Assembly: GCF_900104555.1 (NCBI RefSeq) | Contig: NZ_FNJU01000001.1 | Span: 372,001 to 436,000, forward strand | Direction of reading: 5' to 3' | Length of the DNA stretch: 64,000 bases | Origin: Litchfieldia salsa | GTDB lineage: Bacteria; Bacillota; Bacilli; Bacillales; Bacillaceae_L | Shown: in pieces, positions 1 to 7,612 of the stretch | How positions within the stretch are numbered: the stretch's first letter is position 1 | Layout of the letters: each line of letters begins with the position of its first letter | The notes under the pieces: generated by a model | Seen by the model: the letters and a program-made list of their open reading frames with translations, nothing else | What the model was told of the DNA's origin: nothing | Database searches by the model: none | Translations under genes and position numbers: made by a program

Positions 1-319
1 TACTCTGCTGTTCCATGCTTTTATAATCAATGGTATTTTCATAGTTAAGCTGGGAAAGGTATCCAGGTAGGAGATCGTTTATGAGATTAATAACTACTAC
101 TAATGTCTTCGCCTGCAATTCGATTGAATCAGCTAAATGATTACATATTTGTGGATCTAAAGGAGTATGTGAGGAAGGACTAGGATGAATGGCTAAATCA
201 TTTAACAGCTTTAAGATGTTTTCATAAAACAAGGTAAAGTCATGATTAGATTCCCATTTTTTATTTATGTAGTGTTTTCTTCCCTTTCCAAAAAGACCAC
301 CTTCCTTAATAATAATCAA
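1..319 (-). CDS. Partial hypothetical protein running off the window edge
   Basis: An open minus-strand frame runs from a possible TTG at 317-319, inside the end of the upstream gene, to the window edge without a stop, about 106 codons. The protein is hydrophilic to amphipathic, with a segment rich in Leu, Ile and Val (around ELQAKTLVVVINLINDL) that looks helical. I do not recognise the family. It follows the GerP-like genes in the same direction and overlaps the preceding stop, so it is probably the distal gene of that sporulation cluster. No convincing ribosome binding site marks the start, so the start is uncertain. Confidence 0.45.
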   Translation of the reverse strand, partial: MIIIKEGGLFGKGRKHYINKKWESNHDFTLFYENILKLLNDLAIHPSPSSHTPLDPQICNHLADSIELQAKTLVVVINLINDLLPGYLSQLNYENTIDYKSMEQQS

Positions 320-683
320 TTTTTTTATTGTTCACTTTAATGATAATACTTTCCGGTTCTGGTTCTGTTTTTGGCTCTTTTTTCGGTTGAGATGAATGAT
401 GAATAGAGGCGAGGTTTTTCTCCTTTTTCACCTCCTTCTTTACTTCTTTTTTTTCCTCCTCTTTTAACCCGAAATTATTACCAAAGTTTATATTTCCCTT
501 ATTTTCTTTTACATCTACTTTATCAAAATGAAAATTAACAGGGATTTCATGCAATGAATCAATAATAAGATTAACCCGCTCTACATTTAGGGTTATGTTT
601 AATTGCTCATATTTAAGGTTCGAGTCTTCCAGGAGTTTTTTTAATTGTTCAAGATCAAGGGTAATGTTTGCTTCTTTGCTCAT
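306..683 (-). CDS. GerPC-like small protein of the spore germination cluster
   Basis: A 125-aa protein with a helical N-terminus (LDLEQLKKLLEDSNLKYEQ), a central stretch ending in NINFGNNFG that recalls the C-terminal part of GerPC-type proteins, and a Lys/Glu-rich charged linker. Its ATG overlaps the stop of the upstream GerPA/PF-like gene by four bases (ATGA), suggesting translational coupling. GerP proteins are made late in the mother cell and help germinants cross the coat; that role is inferred from the neighbours. Similarity to GerPC is judged by eye and is weak, so the family could be something else. Confidence 0.45.
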   Translation of the reverse strand: MSKEANITLDLEQLKKLLEDSNLKYEQLNITLNVERVNLIIDSLHEIPVNFHFDKVDVKENKGNINFGNNFGLKEEEKKEVKKEVKKEKNLASIHHSSQPKKEPKTEPEPESIIIKVNNKKIDYY

Positions 684-871
684 GGTTTTTGTTTAATCAA
701 TTTATTATGTGTATGAGAGACAGTGTTTTTATCCCCACTTATTTCACCGAGTCCTTCATTTTTGCTTGAAGAACCCTTGAAATGATGCAGTTTATTATCG
801 CCATAGAAAATACCACTGCTATTTGATATAGAATGAACAGATAATTTTTTCAACTCTATACTAGGCTTCAT
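680..871 (-). CDS. GerPA/GerPF family spore germination protein (short)
   Basis: A 63-aa protein with the family layout: a hydrophobic first strand, SSGIFYGDN in place of the usual GGVFIGD, then a Gly-rich GLGEISGDKN segment. The typical C-terminal aspartate-rich tail (DPD-IDxP) is missing, so this is a short or divergent member. A good ribosome binding site (AGGAGGGG) precedes the ATG by 7-10 bases, and the stop overlaps the start of the downstream GerPC-like gene. GerPA/PF proteins are spore-coat-associated and needed for germinant permeation. The truncated end suggests divergence or partial decay. Confidence 0.65.
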   Translation of the reverse strand: MKPSIELKKLSVHSISNSSGIFYGDNKLHHFKGSSSKNEGLGEISGDKNTVSHTHNKLIKQKP

Positions 872-940
872 ATGTTTGACCCCTCCTACCTACACGTTTA
901 TGTAAAGAGGAATCTTCTTATGTCTAATCATAATAACAAA

Positions 941-1189
941 TTAGTTTGTTTTCCTTCTTTTACTATTTATAAAATGATCTATACAATCATGGTCCGTTAT
1001 GGAGTTAATATTTTGACAGAAGGATGATTGTCCCTCCTCATTAATATGGTTAGGACCTAAACCCACGTTTTGCTTTTCTTTTATTCTCCACCCATGACAC
1101 TGACTTCCCCCTATAAAAACCCCTGAATTGGAGCTTTGTCCGTTGATATTAATAGTTCTAAAGGTGATACATCCGTCGTTTTTATCCAT
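941..1189 (-). CDS. GerPA/GerPF family spore germination protein
   Basis: 82 aa with the GerPA/PF pattern: a first strand (ITFRTININGQSSNSGVFI), the GG-Q-H-GW segment, GLGPNHI, then NINSITDHDCIDHF, equivalent to the family's NI-DPD-ID tail. Unusually it has three Cys residues. It starts four bases after the stop of the upstream paralogue at 1194-1439, and its GGGAG ribosome site lies inside that gene's end, so the two are co-transcribed. Function as a coat-associated germinant permeability protein follows from the family. Confidence 0.75.
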   Translation of the reverse strand: MDKNDGCITFRTININGQSSNSGVFIGGSQCHGWRIKEKQNVGLGPNHINEEGQSSFCQNINSITDHDCIDHFINSKRRKTN

Positions 1190-1193
1190 ATTA

Positions 1194-1439
1194 TCAACTC
1201 CCAGAAATAGTTTGATTGATTGTACTTGGTGAATCGATTGTATCAGGATCTATCACAATATTAACGTTCCTGAAGGTCTTGTTTCCATTACCAGAAATAG
1301 ATCCTAGGCCATGATTTGCCTTAGAATGAGTAGACCAGTAGGATTGACGATTGGTTCCAATGAAAATACCTGCATTTGTTTGAATGACATTTACATTTAT
1401 ATCTTGTAAGGTAACATAAGGGTTCTTGATGTCAGTCAC
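1194..1439 (-). CDS. GerPA/GerPF family spore germination protein
   Basis: 81 aa, clear family features: TLQDINVNVIQTNAGIFIGT first strands, W-S-H-KANHGLGSISG centre, and NIVIDPDTIDSP tail. First gene of the minus-strand operon, with the ribosome site AAAGGAG just upstream of ATG. A sigma-K-like promoter sits about 30-60 bases upstream (1472-1501). The three consecutive minus-strand paralogues differ strongly from each other, so they are old duplicates rather than recent copies. Confidence 0.8.
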   Translation of the reverse strand: MTDIKNPYVTLQDINVNVIQTNAGIFIGTNRQSYWSTHSKANHGLGSISGNGNKTFRNVNIVIDPDTIDSPSTINQTISGS

Positions 1440-1471
1440 ACTCCTTTGTTAAGTGTATGCTAATTTGTTTT

Positions 1472-1501
1472 TATACTATGTTCCGTTGGTGTCTAAAGTG
1501 C
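1472..1501 (-). promoter_or_regulatory. Putative sigma-K promoter for the minus-strand gerP-like operon
   Basis: On the minus strand CATAGTATA (1480-1472) matches the sigma-K -10 consensus CATA-N3-TA. A GCAC lies 17 bases further upstream (1501-1498), where the sigma-K -35 AC core is expected. gerP operons in Bacillus are known sigma-K targets. Match judged by eye. Confidence 0.5.
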
Positions 1502-1520
1502 CTAACCCATTAGAGAATTC

Positions 1521-1548
1521 ACATTCATACCTCTTTATACATACACTA
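1521..1548 (+). promoter_or_regulatory. Putative sigma-K promoter for the plus-strand gerPF-like gene
   Basis: CATACACTA at 1540-1548 fits CATA-N3-TA, with an AC at 1521-1522 spaced 17 bases away. Transcription would start near 1555, giving a short leader before the ribosome site GGAGGG and the ATG at 1575. It faces away from the promoter at 1472-1501, so the two halves of the cluster would be expressed together late in the mother cell. Confidence 0.5.
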
Positions 1549-1574
1549 CGTTATGGAAGAATGGAGGGAACGTT

Positions 1575-1823
1575 ATGACTGCACCCATTGTCTTTAATAT
1601 GGTCAATGTGAATGGAATTGAAAGTTTAGGTGGGGTTTTTATTGGAGATACATCTGCAAATGGATGGGAAGTAAATGAAAAACTAAACCAATCGATGGGT
1701 ATGAATTTTGCTGCATTTGGTGGGAGCACACCAATGGGAGGTAACATCAATTTAATTAGTGATCCAGATGCGATTGACCATCCACTGAGCCAATTGGACA
1801 ATAATCCAGCATCCACTATTTAA
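1575..1823 (+). CDS. GerPF-type spore germination protein
   Basis: 82 aa and the most canonical family member here: FNMVNVNGIESLGGVFIGDT, then GWEVNEKLNQSMG, then the NLISDPDAIDHPLSQ tail. It is transcribed divergently from the other three paralogues. GerPA/PF proteins act at the spore coat/outer cortex to let germinants reach their receptors. Ribosome site GGAGGG lies six bases before ATG. A small second gene follows after 13 bases and is probably co-transcribed. An overlapping minus frame covering the same bases is a shadow. Confidence 0.85.
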   Translation: MTAPIVFNMVNVNGIESLGGVFIGDTSANGWEVNEKLNQSMGMNFAAFGGSTPMGGNINLISDPDAIDHPLSQLDNNPASTI

Positions 1824-1836
1824 TGGGGGACGTCCT

Positions 1837-2127
1837 ATGAAACATAATAATAAGATTGACTGGACCAAATTTGAAGAATCGTTTTCGAACTTTAACCCTT
1901 ATCAGTTTGGAGAGGATTTCCATGCAAAAGATAGACAATCCTTTCTTCATGAATTAATGAAAGGAAATCTATATGTACATTCACAGGAAAAAGAGGATTC
2001 GTATTTAGTAGATATCGAACTGCCGGATAGCATTGATTATAACCATATACATTACAAAGTTACAACTACTACAAAACCATCTGGGAAAAAATATAAAAAC
2101 CTTACTATAGTCATTCCTAAAAAATAG
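1837..2127 (+). CDS. Small hypothetical protein downstream of gerPF-like gene
   Basis: 96 aa, hydrophilic, rich in aromatic and acidic residues. The C-terminal half (MKGNLYVHSQEKEDSYLVDIELP ... KNLTIVIPKK, discontinuous) alternates hydrophobic and polar residues as in beta-sandwich proteins, and faintly recalls the alpha-crystallin/Hsp20 fold used by some spore proteins. I cannot assign a family. Ribosome site GGGGGA lies shortly before ATG. Its position 13 bases after the GerPF-like gene argues for co-expression during sporulation. Confidence 0.6.
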   Translation: MKHNNKIDWTKFEESFSNFNPYQFGEDFHAKDRQSFLHELMKGNLYVHSQEKEDSYLVDIELPDSIDYNHIHYKVTTTTKPSGKKYKNLTIVIPKK

Positions 2128-2247
2128 ACAGTTTTTCAAATCCCCACGAACGGTTCATTTAATAGGGTCTTTATGAGGAAAATAAAGAAGAGGCTGGGGC
2201 TCACCTAAAGTGTTATCAGAATATCCGAACAGATTATTAACTTAGAG

Positions 2248-2357
2248 GATGAAATATACGTAGACTCCTGCGGGATGAAAAGCAACGGTGAGACCCCGCA
2301 GTGCGAAGCGCGAGGAGGCTCACCAGCTTCCCGCGGAAAGCGAAGTATATTTCAGGA
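2248..2357. repeat. GC-rich palindromic Bacillus-type interspersed repeat, copy 1
   Basis: A GC-rich island in AT-rich surroundings, with the blocks ACTCCTGCGGG, GTGAGACCCCGCA, CGAGGAGGCTCACC and CCCGCGGAAAGCGAAG. Internal inverted matches (GTGAG/CTCAC, TGCGGG/CCCGC) would fold into a branched hairpin. The same blocks occur in reverse orientation at 6995-7105. Such elements are scattered between genes in many Bacillaceae. The surrounding 2128-2542 gap holds nothing else recognisable. Confidence 0.8.
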
Positions 2358-2542
2358 GCGGTGTTTCTCCACCATCTATAATTGTTCGGCTTTCATTTAG
2401 ATAATTCACATTTGTCCCGGTCTCTTTTTATAGAATTCAATTAGTGAAGCTTGAGGATTTTTTCGATTACATTAAACTAAAAAATTGGTAAAATACGAGT
2501 AGATGTAAATTTTTGTCTCTTATTATTTAGGAGGTATCACTC

Positions 2543-2998
2543 ATGATCGTAGTCAGTTCCTGTTTAGCCGGGTTAAAGGTTCGATATAACGGTACACATA
2601 GTCTAGATGAAAAGATTAATAAATTAGTTGCCGAAAACAAAGCCGTCACCATCTGCCCTGAACTACTTGGCGGATTTTCAACACCAAGGGAGCCTGCTGA
2701 AATAGTAGGCGGAACCGGAGAAGATGTACTAGATGGAAATGCTATAGTGGTTGATCGATCTGGTAACGATGTTACAGAACTATACATAAAAGGAGCCTAC
2801 GCTACTTTAGCAACAGTGAAACAAATACACGCAACAACTATTGTTCTTAAGGAGAATAGTCCATCCTGTGGAAGTTCAATGATTTATAATGGTGAATTTA
2901 ACGGCACGAAAATGGCTGGAAATGGAGTTACTTCTGCCTTACTTAAAAGAAATGGGTTGCAAGTCATTTCAGAGGACCAATTACCTGAGGATTTGTAG
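2543..2998 (+). CDS. DUF523 family protein
   Basis: 151 aa, a full-length DUF523 protein. It shows the N-terminal SSCLAGLKVRYNG motif, CPELLGGFSTPREPAEI, and the second Cys motif KENSPSCGSSMIYNG, all hallmarks of the family. The conserved cysteines suggest a metal or cluster site, but the biochemical role is not established. Ribosome site GGAGG precedes ATG by eight bases. It stands alone with no operon partner. Confidence 0.88.
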   Translation: MIVVSSCLAGLKVRYNGTHSLDEKINKLVAENKAVTICPELLGGFSTPREPAEIVGGTGEDVLDGNAIVVDRSGNDVTELYIKGAYATLATVKQIHATTIVLKENSPSCGSSMIYNGEFNGTKMAGNGVTSALLKRNGLQVISEDQLPEDL

Positions 2999-3354
2999 TA
3001 GTTATTCTAGTTACAGATTAGTAGGCCGTTGTCTTTTTCATAAAGGAGGAAAGCTCGGGTTATGCCTTTGATTCAGGATTTTAGAAAAATAGATAAATCG
3101 AAACTCATGACAAAACAACGAACCATACAATTCATTGCTTGTTTTCTTTTGGTGGTTTATAACTTAATAGGAAGTTTGGCCTTACGAAATGGAAGTAGAG
3201 ACTATTTTTAAACTTAACACCGGTAAAGGGGAATATTACTTTATGTAGTTTAATCGCTCAAATTAACTAGGCTGTATAAGAAGATAGCGAATCCCTTTGT
3301 TGAATATTAGCCGCCCCCGTTCGTTAAAGCACGTTTTGTATTTTTAAAAAATAA

Positions 3355-3388
3355 AAAGGCTTCAGATTCTTTAAAAACCTAAGCCTTT
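3355..3388 (-). terminator. Terminator after the MNT-domain remnant
   Basis: Stem AAAGGCTT/AAGCCTTT with an 18-base loop; on the minus strand it is followed by a T-rich run. It immediately follows the stop of the decayed nucleotidyltransferase, so it was probably that gene's terminator. Confidence 0.6.
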
Positions 3389-3571
3389 ACATATTTTAAT
3401 ATCGATCATTTTCCATAATCGAATAGCTCCGTTTAACACATCTTCTTTCATACTCCAATGAATCGCGTTTTCTGTTACGACATCGACTTTAATATCGAGT
3501 AGGTCTTCAACCTCTTGTTTAAATTGAATCAAATCAAATAAACTTCTGCCTTCCTCAAATTCTACATTACT
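3371..3571 (-). pseudogene. C-terminal remnant of an MNT-type nucleotidyltransferase
   Basis: A minus-strand frame of about 66 codons reads VEFEEGRSLFDLIQFKQEVE, then DLLDIKVDVVTENAIH. This is the C-terminal part of a minimal nucleotidyltransferase (the MntA antitoxin of HEPN/MNT pairs). The N-terminal half with the GSxxxG-DxD catalytic site is missing, an in-frame stop lies just upstream, and no HEPN partner is nearby. It is a decayed toxin-antitoxin remnant. Confidence 0.7.
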
Positions 3572-3581
3572 CTAATTAGCA

Positions 3582-3750
3582 TTATATCATGTCTTTGTCT
3601 TTAACTATTTCAACTTTATTAAAATTTATATGTGAAAATGCATAGCCGCTGATTAAAGGTAAGCAACCAATTCTTGCAGCAAGAAATGAAAGATTTTTTA
3701 ACCACTGCTCATTCCATTGAAAATATAATTCATTATTTTCCCTTTGTAAA
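3582..3750 (-). other. Unassigned open minus-strand stretch without a start
   Basis: About 50 codons are open on the minus strand (LYFQWNEQWLKNLSFLAARI and onward) and end in TAA at 3582-3584, but there is no start codon or ribosome site of its own. It lies between the MNT remnant and the lipoprotein gene and may be the tail of another decayed gene. No family recognised. Confidence 0.25.
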
Positions 3751-3759
3751 AAAATGAAA

Positions 3760-4164
3760 TTATTCCTCTTTCACATCAACTGCTTTATAAAAATGATCAA
3801 CAATAGGGTGAATATCAGGTTCAGTATAATAATAAGTATCATTTACTGTCGTTAACTCAAACTGAAAAGTATATTCATCATCTTGGGAAAGAGTAATTGA
3901 GTAACGCCAACCATCTCTGGCTTCTTGATTATCTTCTGGAATAAACTTTATATCCTTTACCTTACCTAAAAATTCCTCAATAACGGCATGATCAGCTATT
4001 GTTTTCTTATATCCTGTACTTCCGTCTACTATTACAATCTTAGTTACATTTTGTAAGTCCTTTTCGTAAAATTCAATTAGTGTCTTTGTATCTAAACGAT
4101 TTGTGGTTAAATTATTACATCCAACAAACATCAAAACTAAAAACAAAAGACTAACATTTTTCAT
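3760..4164 (-). CDS. Small putative lipoprotein
   Basis: 134 aa. The N-terminus has a short hydrophobic signal followed by the lipobox LMFVGC, predicting lipid attachment at Cys16 and anchoring on the outer face of the membrane. The rest is polar, with a mixed alpha/beta look (YSITLSQDDEYTFQFELTTV). I do not recognise the family; similar small Bacillus lipoproteins are uncharacterised. Encoded alone, with the DUF4190 pair upstream in the same direction but separated by a terminator. Confidence 0.75.
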   Translation of the reverse strand: MKNVSLLFLVLMFVGCNNLTTNRLDTKTLIEFYEKDLQNVTKIVIVDGSTGYKKTIADHAVIEEFLGKVKDIKFIPEDNQEARDGWRYSITLSQDDEYTFQFELTTVNDTYYYTEPDIHPIVDHFYKAVDVKEE

Positions 4165-4217
4165 TTTCCCACCAGCCTACCTATTAGACATTAAAACTGG
4201 AATACAGCAGTTAGTAC

Positions 4218-4256
4218 AAAAAAACAAAAAAGCGATATAACTTCTTAGATTATCGC
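4218..4256 (-). terminator. Terminator of the DUF4190-DUF4083 operon
   Basis: On the minus strand, GCGATA and TATCGC flank a 13-base loop and are followed by T6-G-T7. It sits about 25 bases past the stop of the DUF4083-like gene. Confidence 0.75.
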
Positions 4257-4280
4257 CCCTGGTAGCACAAAACATTATGT

Positions 4281-4547
4281 CTATTTATTTTCCTTAACTG
4301 ATAGAAGTTTATCTAATTTATCTTCGACACGTTTTAGTCTGCTCATTCCTTTTCTATATGTAACAACTAATATGATAATTCCCAGTGGAATAGCTAGAAC
4401 CATCACAAACGCTATTAATTGAAAAATAATATCACCAATGTTTGGTCTTAATGCTGCGGCTAATAAGTACACAAAAATCACTCCATACTCGAGATTTTTC
4501 CATAAAACCCAGGCAAGAAAGTGGCAACTACTTTTTGTGCTAAACAC
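4281..4547 (-). CDS. DUF4083-like small membrane protein
   Basis: 88 aa from a GTG that overlaps the last codons of the upstream gene (ATGAGTGTTTAG), so translation is probably coupled. The core NIGDIIFQLIAFVMVLAIPLG is the DUF4083 transmembrane segment, followed by a basic, helical tail ending in VEDKLDKLLS. The N-terminal 30 residues with an extra hydrophobic stretch are longer than usual, and the true start may be internal. Function unknown. Confidence 0.65.
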   Translation of the reverse strand: MFSTKSSCHFLAWVLWKNLEYGVIFVYLLAAALRPNIGDIIFQLIAFVMVLAIPLGIIILVVTYRKGMSRLKRVEDKLDKLLSVKENK

Positions 4548-4818
4548 TCATAAAAGCCATATATGAAATAACGATTAAAAATATGGCAAGCACAATTCCG
4601 AATATGCTACATACGATTCCTGAAATTGCCATTCTTCTTCCTTCTTGGTCAAAACGCTTAATTTCTTTAAGTGCAATAATACCAAGTATTAGGCCGACTA
4701 CACCGCAAATAACTCCAATACCGCCGAAAATAATAGTCACTATTGATAGAACACCTAATATTAAAGAAGCAATTGCTTTACCATTTGTTTTCCTATTTAA
4801 GTCAATGTTATGATCCAA
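4540..4818 (-). CDS. DUF4190 domain membrane protein
   Basis: 92 aa with two transmembrane segments: a Gly/Ile-rich first helix (ASLILGVLSIVTIIFGGIGV) with the paired small-residue pattern of DUF4190, a short cytoplasmic loop IALKEIKRFDQEGRRMA, and a second helix near the C-terminus. Length matches the family. Role unknown. It forms a two-gene operon with the DUF4083-like gene, and its end overlaps that gene's start. Confidence 0.85.
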   Translation of the reverse strand: MDHNIDLNRKTNGKAIASLILGVLSIVTIIFGGIGVICGVVGLILGIIALKEIKRFDQEGRRMAISGIVCSIFGIVLAIFLIVISYMAFMSV

Positions 4819-5316
4819 ACTAAAAACTCCCTCTATTAACTTTCTTATTGACTAGTAATATAGTGGAAATACACATCTCGAACATTCCTTTGTCTTCATT
4901 TCAACATTTTAATTGTATCATTTTACCAATTGGAAGTTTAATTATTTTTATATTATTACTAAAAAGTTCATACCTCTGTTGTTTTCGGCTACAACACTTA
5001 ATAACTAATCATGTAAGATTAATGTGTATTTACTTCTTCAAACATTAGATGAATGAATATAATCTTTAAAATGCTAATTAAATGGTAACATAATAATAGA
5101 AACTATTACCTCACGAAAAAAACAGATTAAAAGAGTTTATCAAAAATACAGAAACAGCACAAAAGATACTATTCGGGTTGTTGCTTTCACAAAAGAGGCG
5201 ACCCATTTTTTCTGTTGAAAGAAAAAACTATAAACGTGTATTCATCCTGCTTGTATCTACCATTTCAATACTAATGTCTAAAACAACAAAGTTTACGAAA
5301 ATAGCCATCTATTAAT

Positions 5317-5363
5317 AAAAGGCACAATCATCATTTTTAATCATGGTGGTTGGTGCCTTTTTA
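5317..5363 (+). terminator. Orphan terminator-like hairpin
   Basis: Nine-base stem AAAAGGCAC/GTGCCTTTT followed by TTA on the plus strand. No intact plus-strand gene precedes it. Confidence 0.5.
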
Positions 5364-5608
5364 TCGTTTCCATCCTTAGTTGTCATACTCTCTTCTTACA
5401 AAAAGTCCTTTTTATATCGAATGGCCATATAAATTCCACTAGCTAAAATGGCTAGCGCATATTTGATCATGAAAAAAATGTTCCACATATACTCTTTGGG
5501 AAAACGATGTCACATAGTATAATGGTCAACAGCATAAAGTAACTGCTCTTCAATATCGTTCTGGTGTAATTCACTCCTTAAGTTTCTGAGTTAGACCCTA
5601 AGAACATG

Positions 5609-5650
5609 ACAAAAGGCATGAAGAATAATGTTATTCAACATGCCTTTTGT
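5609..5650 (-). terminator. Terminator of acidic lipoprotein gene
   Basis: Perfect 12-base stem ACAAAAGGCATG/CATGCCTTTTGT with an 18-base loop, 43 bases beyond the minus-strand stop at 5693. Confidence 0.7.
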
Positions 5651-5692
5651 GTACAATTTGTATTTTAATGAAGTAAGAGTTTTTTTATTTTA

Positions 5693-5980
5693 CTATTCGT
5701 TTGTCTCTTCTTCAACTTCTTCAGCTTGTTCTGAAGGTTCTTCATCAAGGTCTGGTTCTTCTTCGTCACCAACAGGTGCGTTAAGTTCTTCTTCAACTTC
5801 TTCAGCTTGTTCTGATGGTTCTTCATCAAGATCTGGTTCATGTTCGTCATTTACACCTTCATTAATCTCTTCTAGTGGTTCTTCATCCAGATCCGGCTCT
5901 TGTGAGTCCATGCTACTACAACCAACAACCAAACCAAATGAGAGAATAGCTGAAGATACCTTAAATAGATTTTTTTTCAT
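5693..5980 (-). CDS. Acidic repeat lipoprotein
   Basis: 95 aa. Signal peptide with lipobox LVVGC predicts a lipid-anchored extracellular protein. The mature part is built of near-identical acidic units: EPDLDEEPSEQAEEVEEE occurs twice and a third, divergent copy EPDLDEEPLEEINEG begins the array. Estimated charge is extremely negative with no aromatic core, so it is likely unstructured, perhaps a cation-binding or spacer protein. Ribosome site GGAGGG precedes ATG. Frames on the opposite strand over this repeat are shadows of it. Confidence 0.75.
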   Translation of the reverse strand: MKKNLFKVSSAILSFGLVVGCSSMDSQEPDLDEEPLEEINEGVNDEHEPDLDEEPSEQAEEVEEELNAPVGDEEEPDLDEEPSEQAEEVEEETNE

Positions 5981-6172
5981 TTTTTTATCCCTCCATTATT
6001 TCTTGCTTATAAGGTTTATTCCCGATATTTTAACTTTAAAACATGAAACTTGTTTTTTTCTTTTTGACTATCTTAAAGGTCATTGTTGATTTAGTAGAAG
6101 ACCCCTGACTCTAGCGGTCTTTTATAAGTGGTTTGGAATTATACTCAAAGCAGACGAGTTCTGTCTTTCAAT

Positions 6173-6922
6173 CTAAGCCTGCTTCTTCAAAATAAACCTA
6201 CAGTTAGGATAATTACTACACCCTGTGAAGCCTCCATACTTCCCTGATCGTTGTACGAGGACTCCCCCACATTTCGGACAAGTATTTGAAGTGATTTTCT
6301 GTTGCTCTACTCGCAGTGTTGATTTTATCTTTGTGACATGCTCTTTTCGTTTATTCATGTCTGGTTTATGTACAAATGATAGTCTTGTCACAATTCGTTG
6401 TACCTGTTGCTGGGTTAAGATCGGTTTGTTAAAGCCGTGGATTGTCTTAAGTAGATCCTGAGTATAAACAACCTTCACTCGTTCACTTTGAACATTCATT
6501 TCTTTTAACGTTGCTCTTGGACTAAAGGCAATAATTGAATGAAAGATTGAATCATCATCATTATCCAAGAATCCTTGTATAGCTTTAATATGACCATAGT
6601 TTTGATGGATTGGGTTGTAGAACTGACTTTTCTTATTAAAAATGGTTTGTGTCCAATACTTATTTCGTTCGCATCCAAAAATCCAACCTTTGTAGTTCTT
6701 TGTCTCAATCACAAAAATCCCATACACCGAGACGATGACATGGTCAATTTGACTCGTCTTGCTACCTTTTGTGTGAAGCATGAAATCGTTTTTGGTTTTG
6801 TACACTCCTTTATCCAGTTTACTTAGAATAAGACTTACTGATTTCTCTCCGATGAAGCCCTTCACACTTGGAAATCGGGAGAGGATGGCTAGTGCAATTA
6901 GTAATAGGATGATTAGTTCCAT
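6173..6922 (-). CDS. NERD domain protein with topoisomerase-type zinc finger
   Basis: 249 aa. A hydrophobic N-terminal helix (LIILLLIALAIL) suggests membrane association. Residues about 20-125 form a NERD nuclease-related domain with SQIDHVIVS and IFVIETKNYKG, where Asp and the ExK pair are the presumed metal ligands. The C-terminus carries CPKCGGVL-(x)n-GCSNYPNCRF, the four-Cys zinc finger seen at the end of topoisomerase I. This architecture is common in Bacillus; the substrate is unknown. Encoded alone. Confidence 0.85.
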   Translation of the reverse strand: MELIILLLIALAILSRFPSVKGFIGEKSVSLILSKLDKGVYKTKNDFMLHTKGSKTSQIDHVIVSVYGIFVIETKNYKGWIFGCERNKYWTQTIFNKKSQFYNPIHQNYGHIKAIQGFLDNDDDSIFHSIIAFSPRATLKEMNVQSERVKVVYTQDLLKTIHGFNKPILTQQQVQRIVTRLSFVHKPDMNKRKEHVTKIKSTLRVEQQKITSNTCPKCGGVLVQRSGKYGGFTGCSNYPNCRFILKKQA

Positions 6923-6994
6923 TTCTTCACTTCATTTCTTTTATTATTAGGCAGTTTACGTATAGTTGCTATTTAACCATAGTTGTTGATTTCC

Positions 6995-7105
6995 ACTCCA
7001 GATGCGATCTTTCCGCGGGGCAGGCGTTGAGCCTCCTCGTCGCTTTGCTCCTTTGGGGTCTCACCTGTCCTGCGCATCCCGCAGGAGTCTCGCATCTTCC
7101 GTTCC
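6995..7105. repeat. GC-rich palindromic Bacillus-type interspersed repeat, copy 2 (inverted)
   Basis: Contains the same blocks as 2248-2357 in reverse complement (CTTTCCGCGGGG, GAGCCTCCTCG, GGTCTCACC, CCCGCAGGAGTC). It lies between the NERD gene and the 40-aa membrane gene, with no coding frame. Confidence 0.8.
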
Positions 7106-7210
7106 AATCAACTGAAATCATATCATGTCACAAAAACAAAATTCCCTTAGTATAGAGCCTCTATTTATAAGTTCAATTGCATCTCATGTTAAGCACGATT
7201 AGAATCACTA

Positions 7211-7333
7211 TCAATCTCTTTTTCTTAGTTTCGCATTATATCTTAATAAGTATTTAATAGTGAAAAATAAAGCAATAGGAATTCCTATCATGAATACCAT
7301 CGAAAATATAATTGCAATAGCGATGCCTGTCAT
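7211..7333 (-). CDS. 40-aa single-pass membrane protein
   Basis: A short gene with a strong ribosome site (AGGAGG, spaced 7 bases) before ATG at 7333. The product begins MTGIAIAIIFSMVF, continues through a single hydrophobic span of about 27 residues, and ends in a basic tail (KLRKRD), the usual look of small Bacillus membrane peptides. No family recognised. Confidence 0.6.
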   Translation of the reverse strand: MTGIAIAIIFSMVFMIGIPIALFFTIKYLLRYNAKLRKRD

Positions 7334-7612
7334 TTTATCTAACCTCCTATTGCCTTTATTTTAAACGTGTAATCTTGATCATGTTAAAATTTTACATTAC
7401 TTTTTCACAAAAATAAATGTATATATTTTTAAAGGATGTCGCGTTCGAAATGTAACAAACAAATACCAATGAAATTCAATTCGAAACACTTCCAAATGAT
7501 CCTCCAGCAGGGGCTTGCACTTTAATTCTAAAACTTAACAACTATTGATGATAAATGCTTCATATATTAAAAGCAGAAACTGGATATTTTTAACAAAAAG
7601 GAGTGATGAAGT

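Larger units (their letters stand above)
4819..5692. other. Gene-free stretch with two hairpins
   Basis: No credible coding frame was found in this 874-base gap. It contains an orphan plus-strand hairpin (AAAAGGCAC/GTGCCTTTT, 5317-5361) followed by T's, as if it once ended a gene now lost, and the minus-strand terminator of the acidic lipoprotein gene (5609-5650). Confidence 0.6.

Noticed and set aside
1535-1816. 93-codon minus-strand frame
   Set aside because: Shadow of the GerPF-type gene on the plus strand.
3108-3212. 35-codon plus-strand frame with hydrophobic stretch
   Set aside because: No ribosome site before the ATG and no recognisable protein.
5628-6089. 153-codon Ser-rich plus-strand frame
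   Set aside because: Antisense of the acidic lipoprotein repeats.
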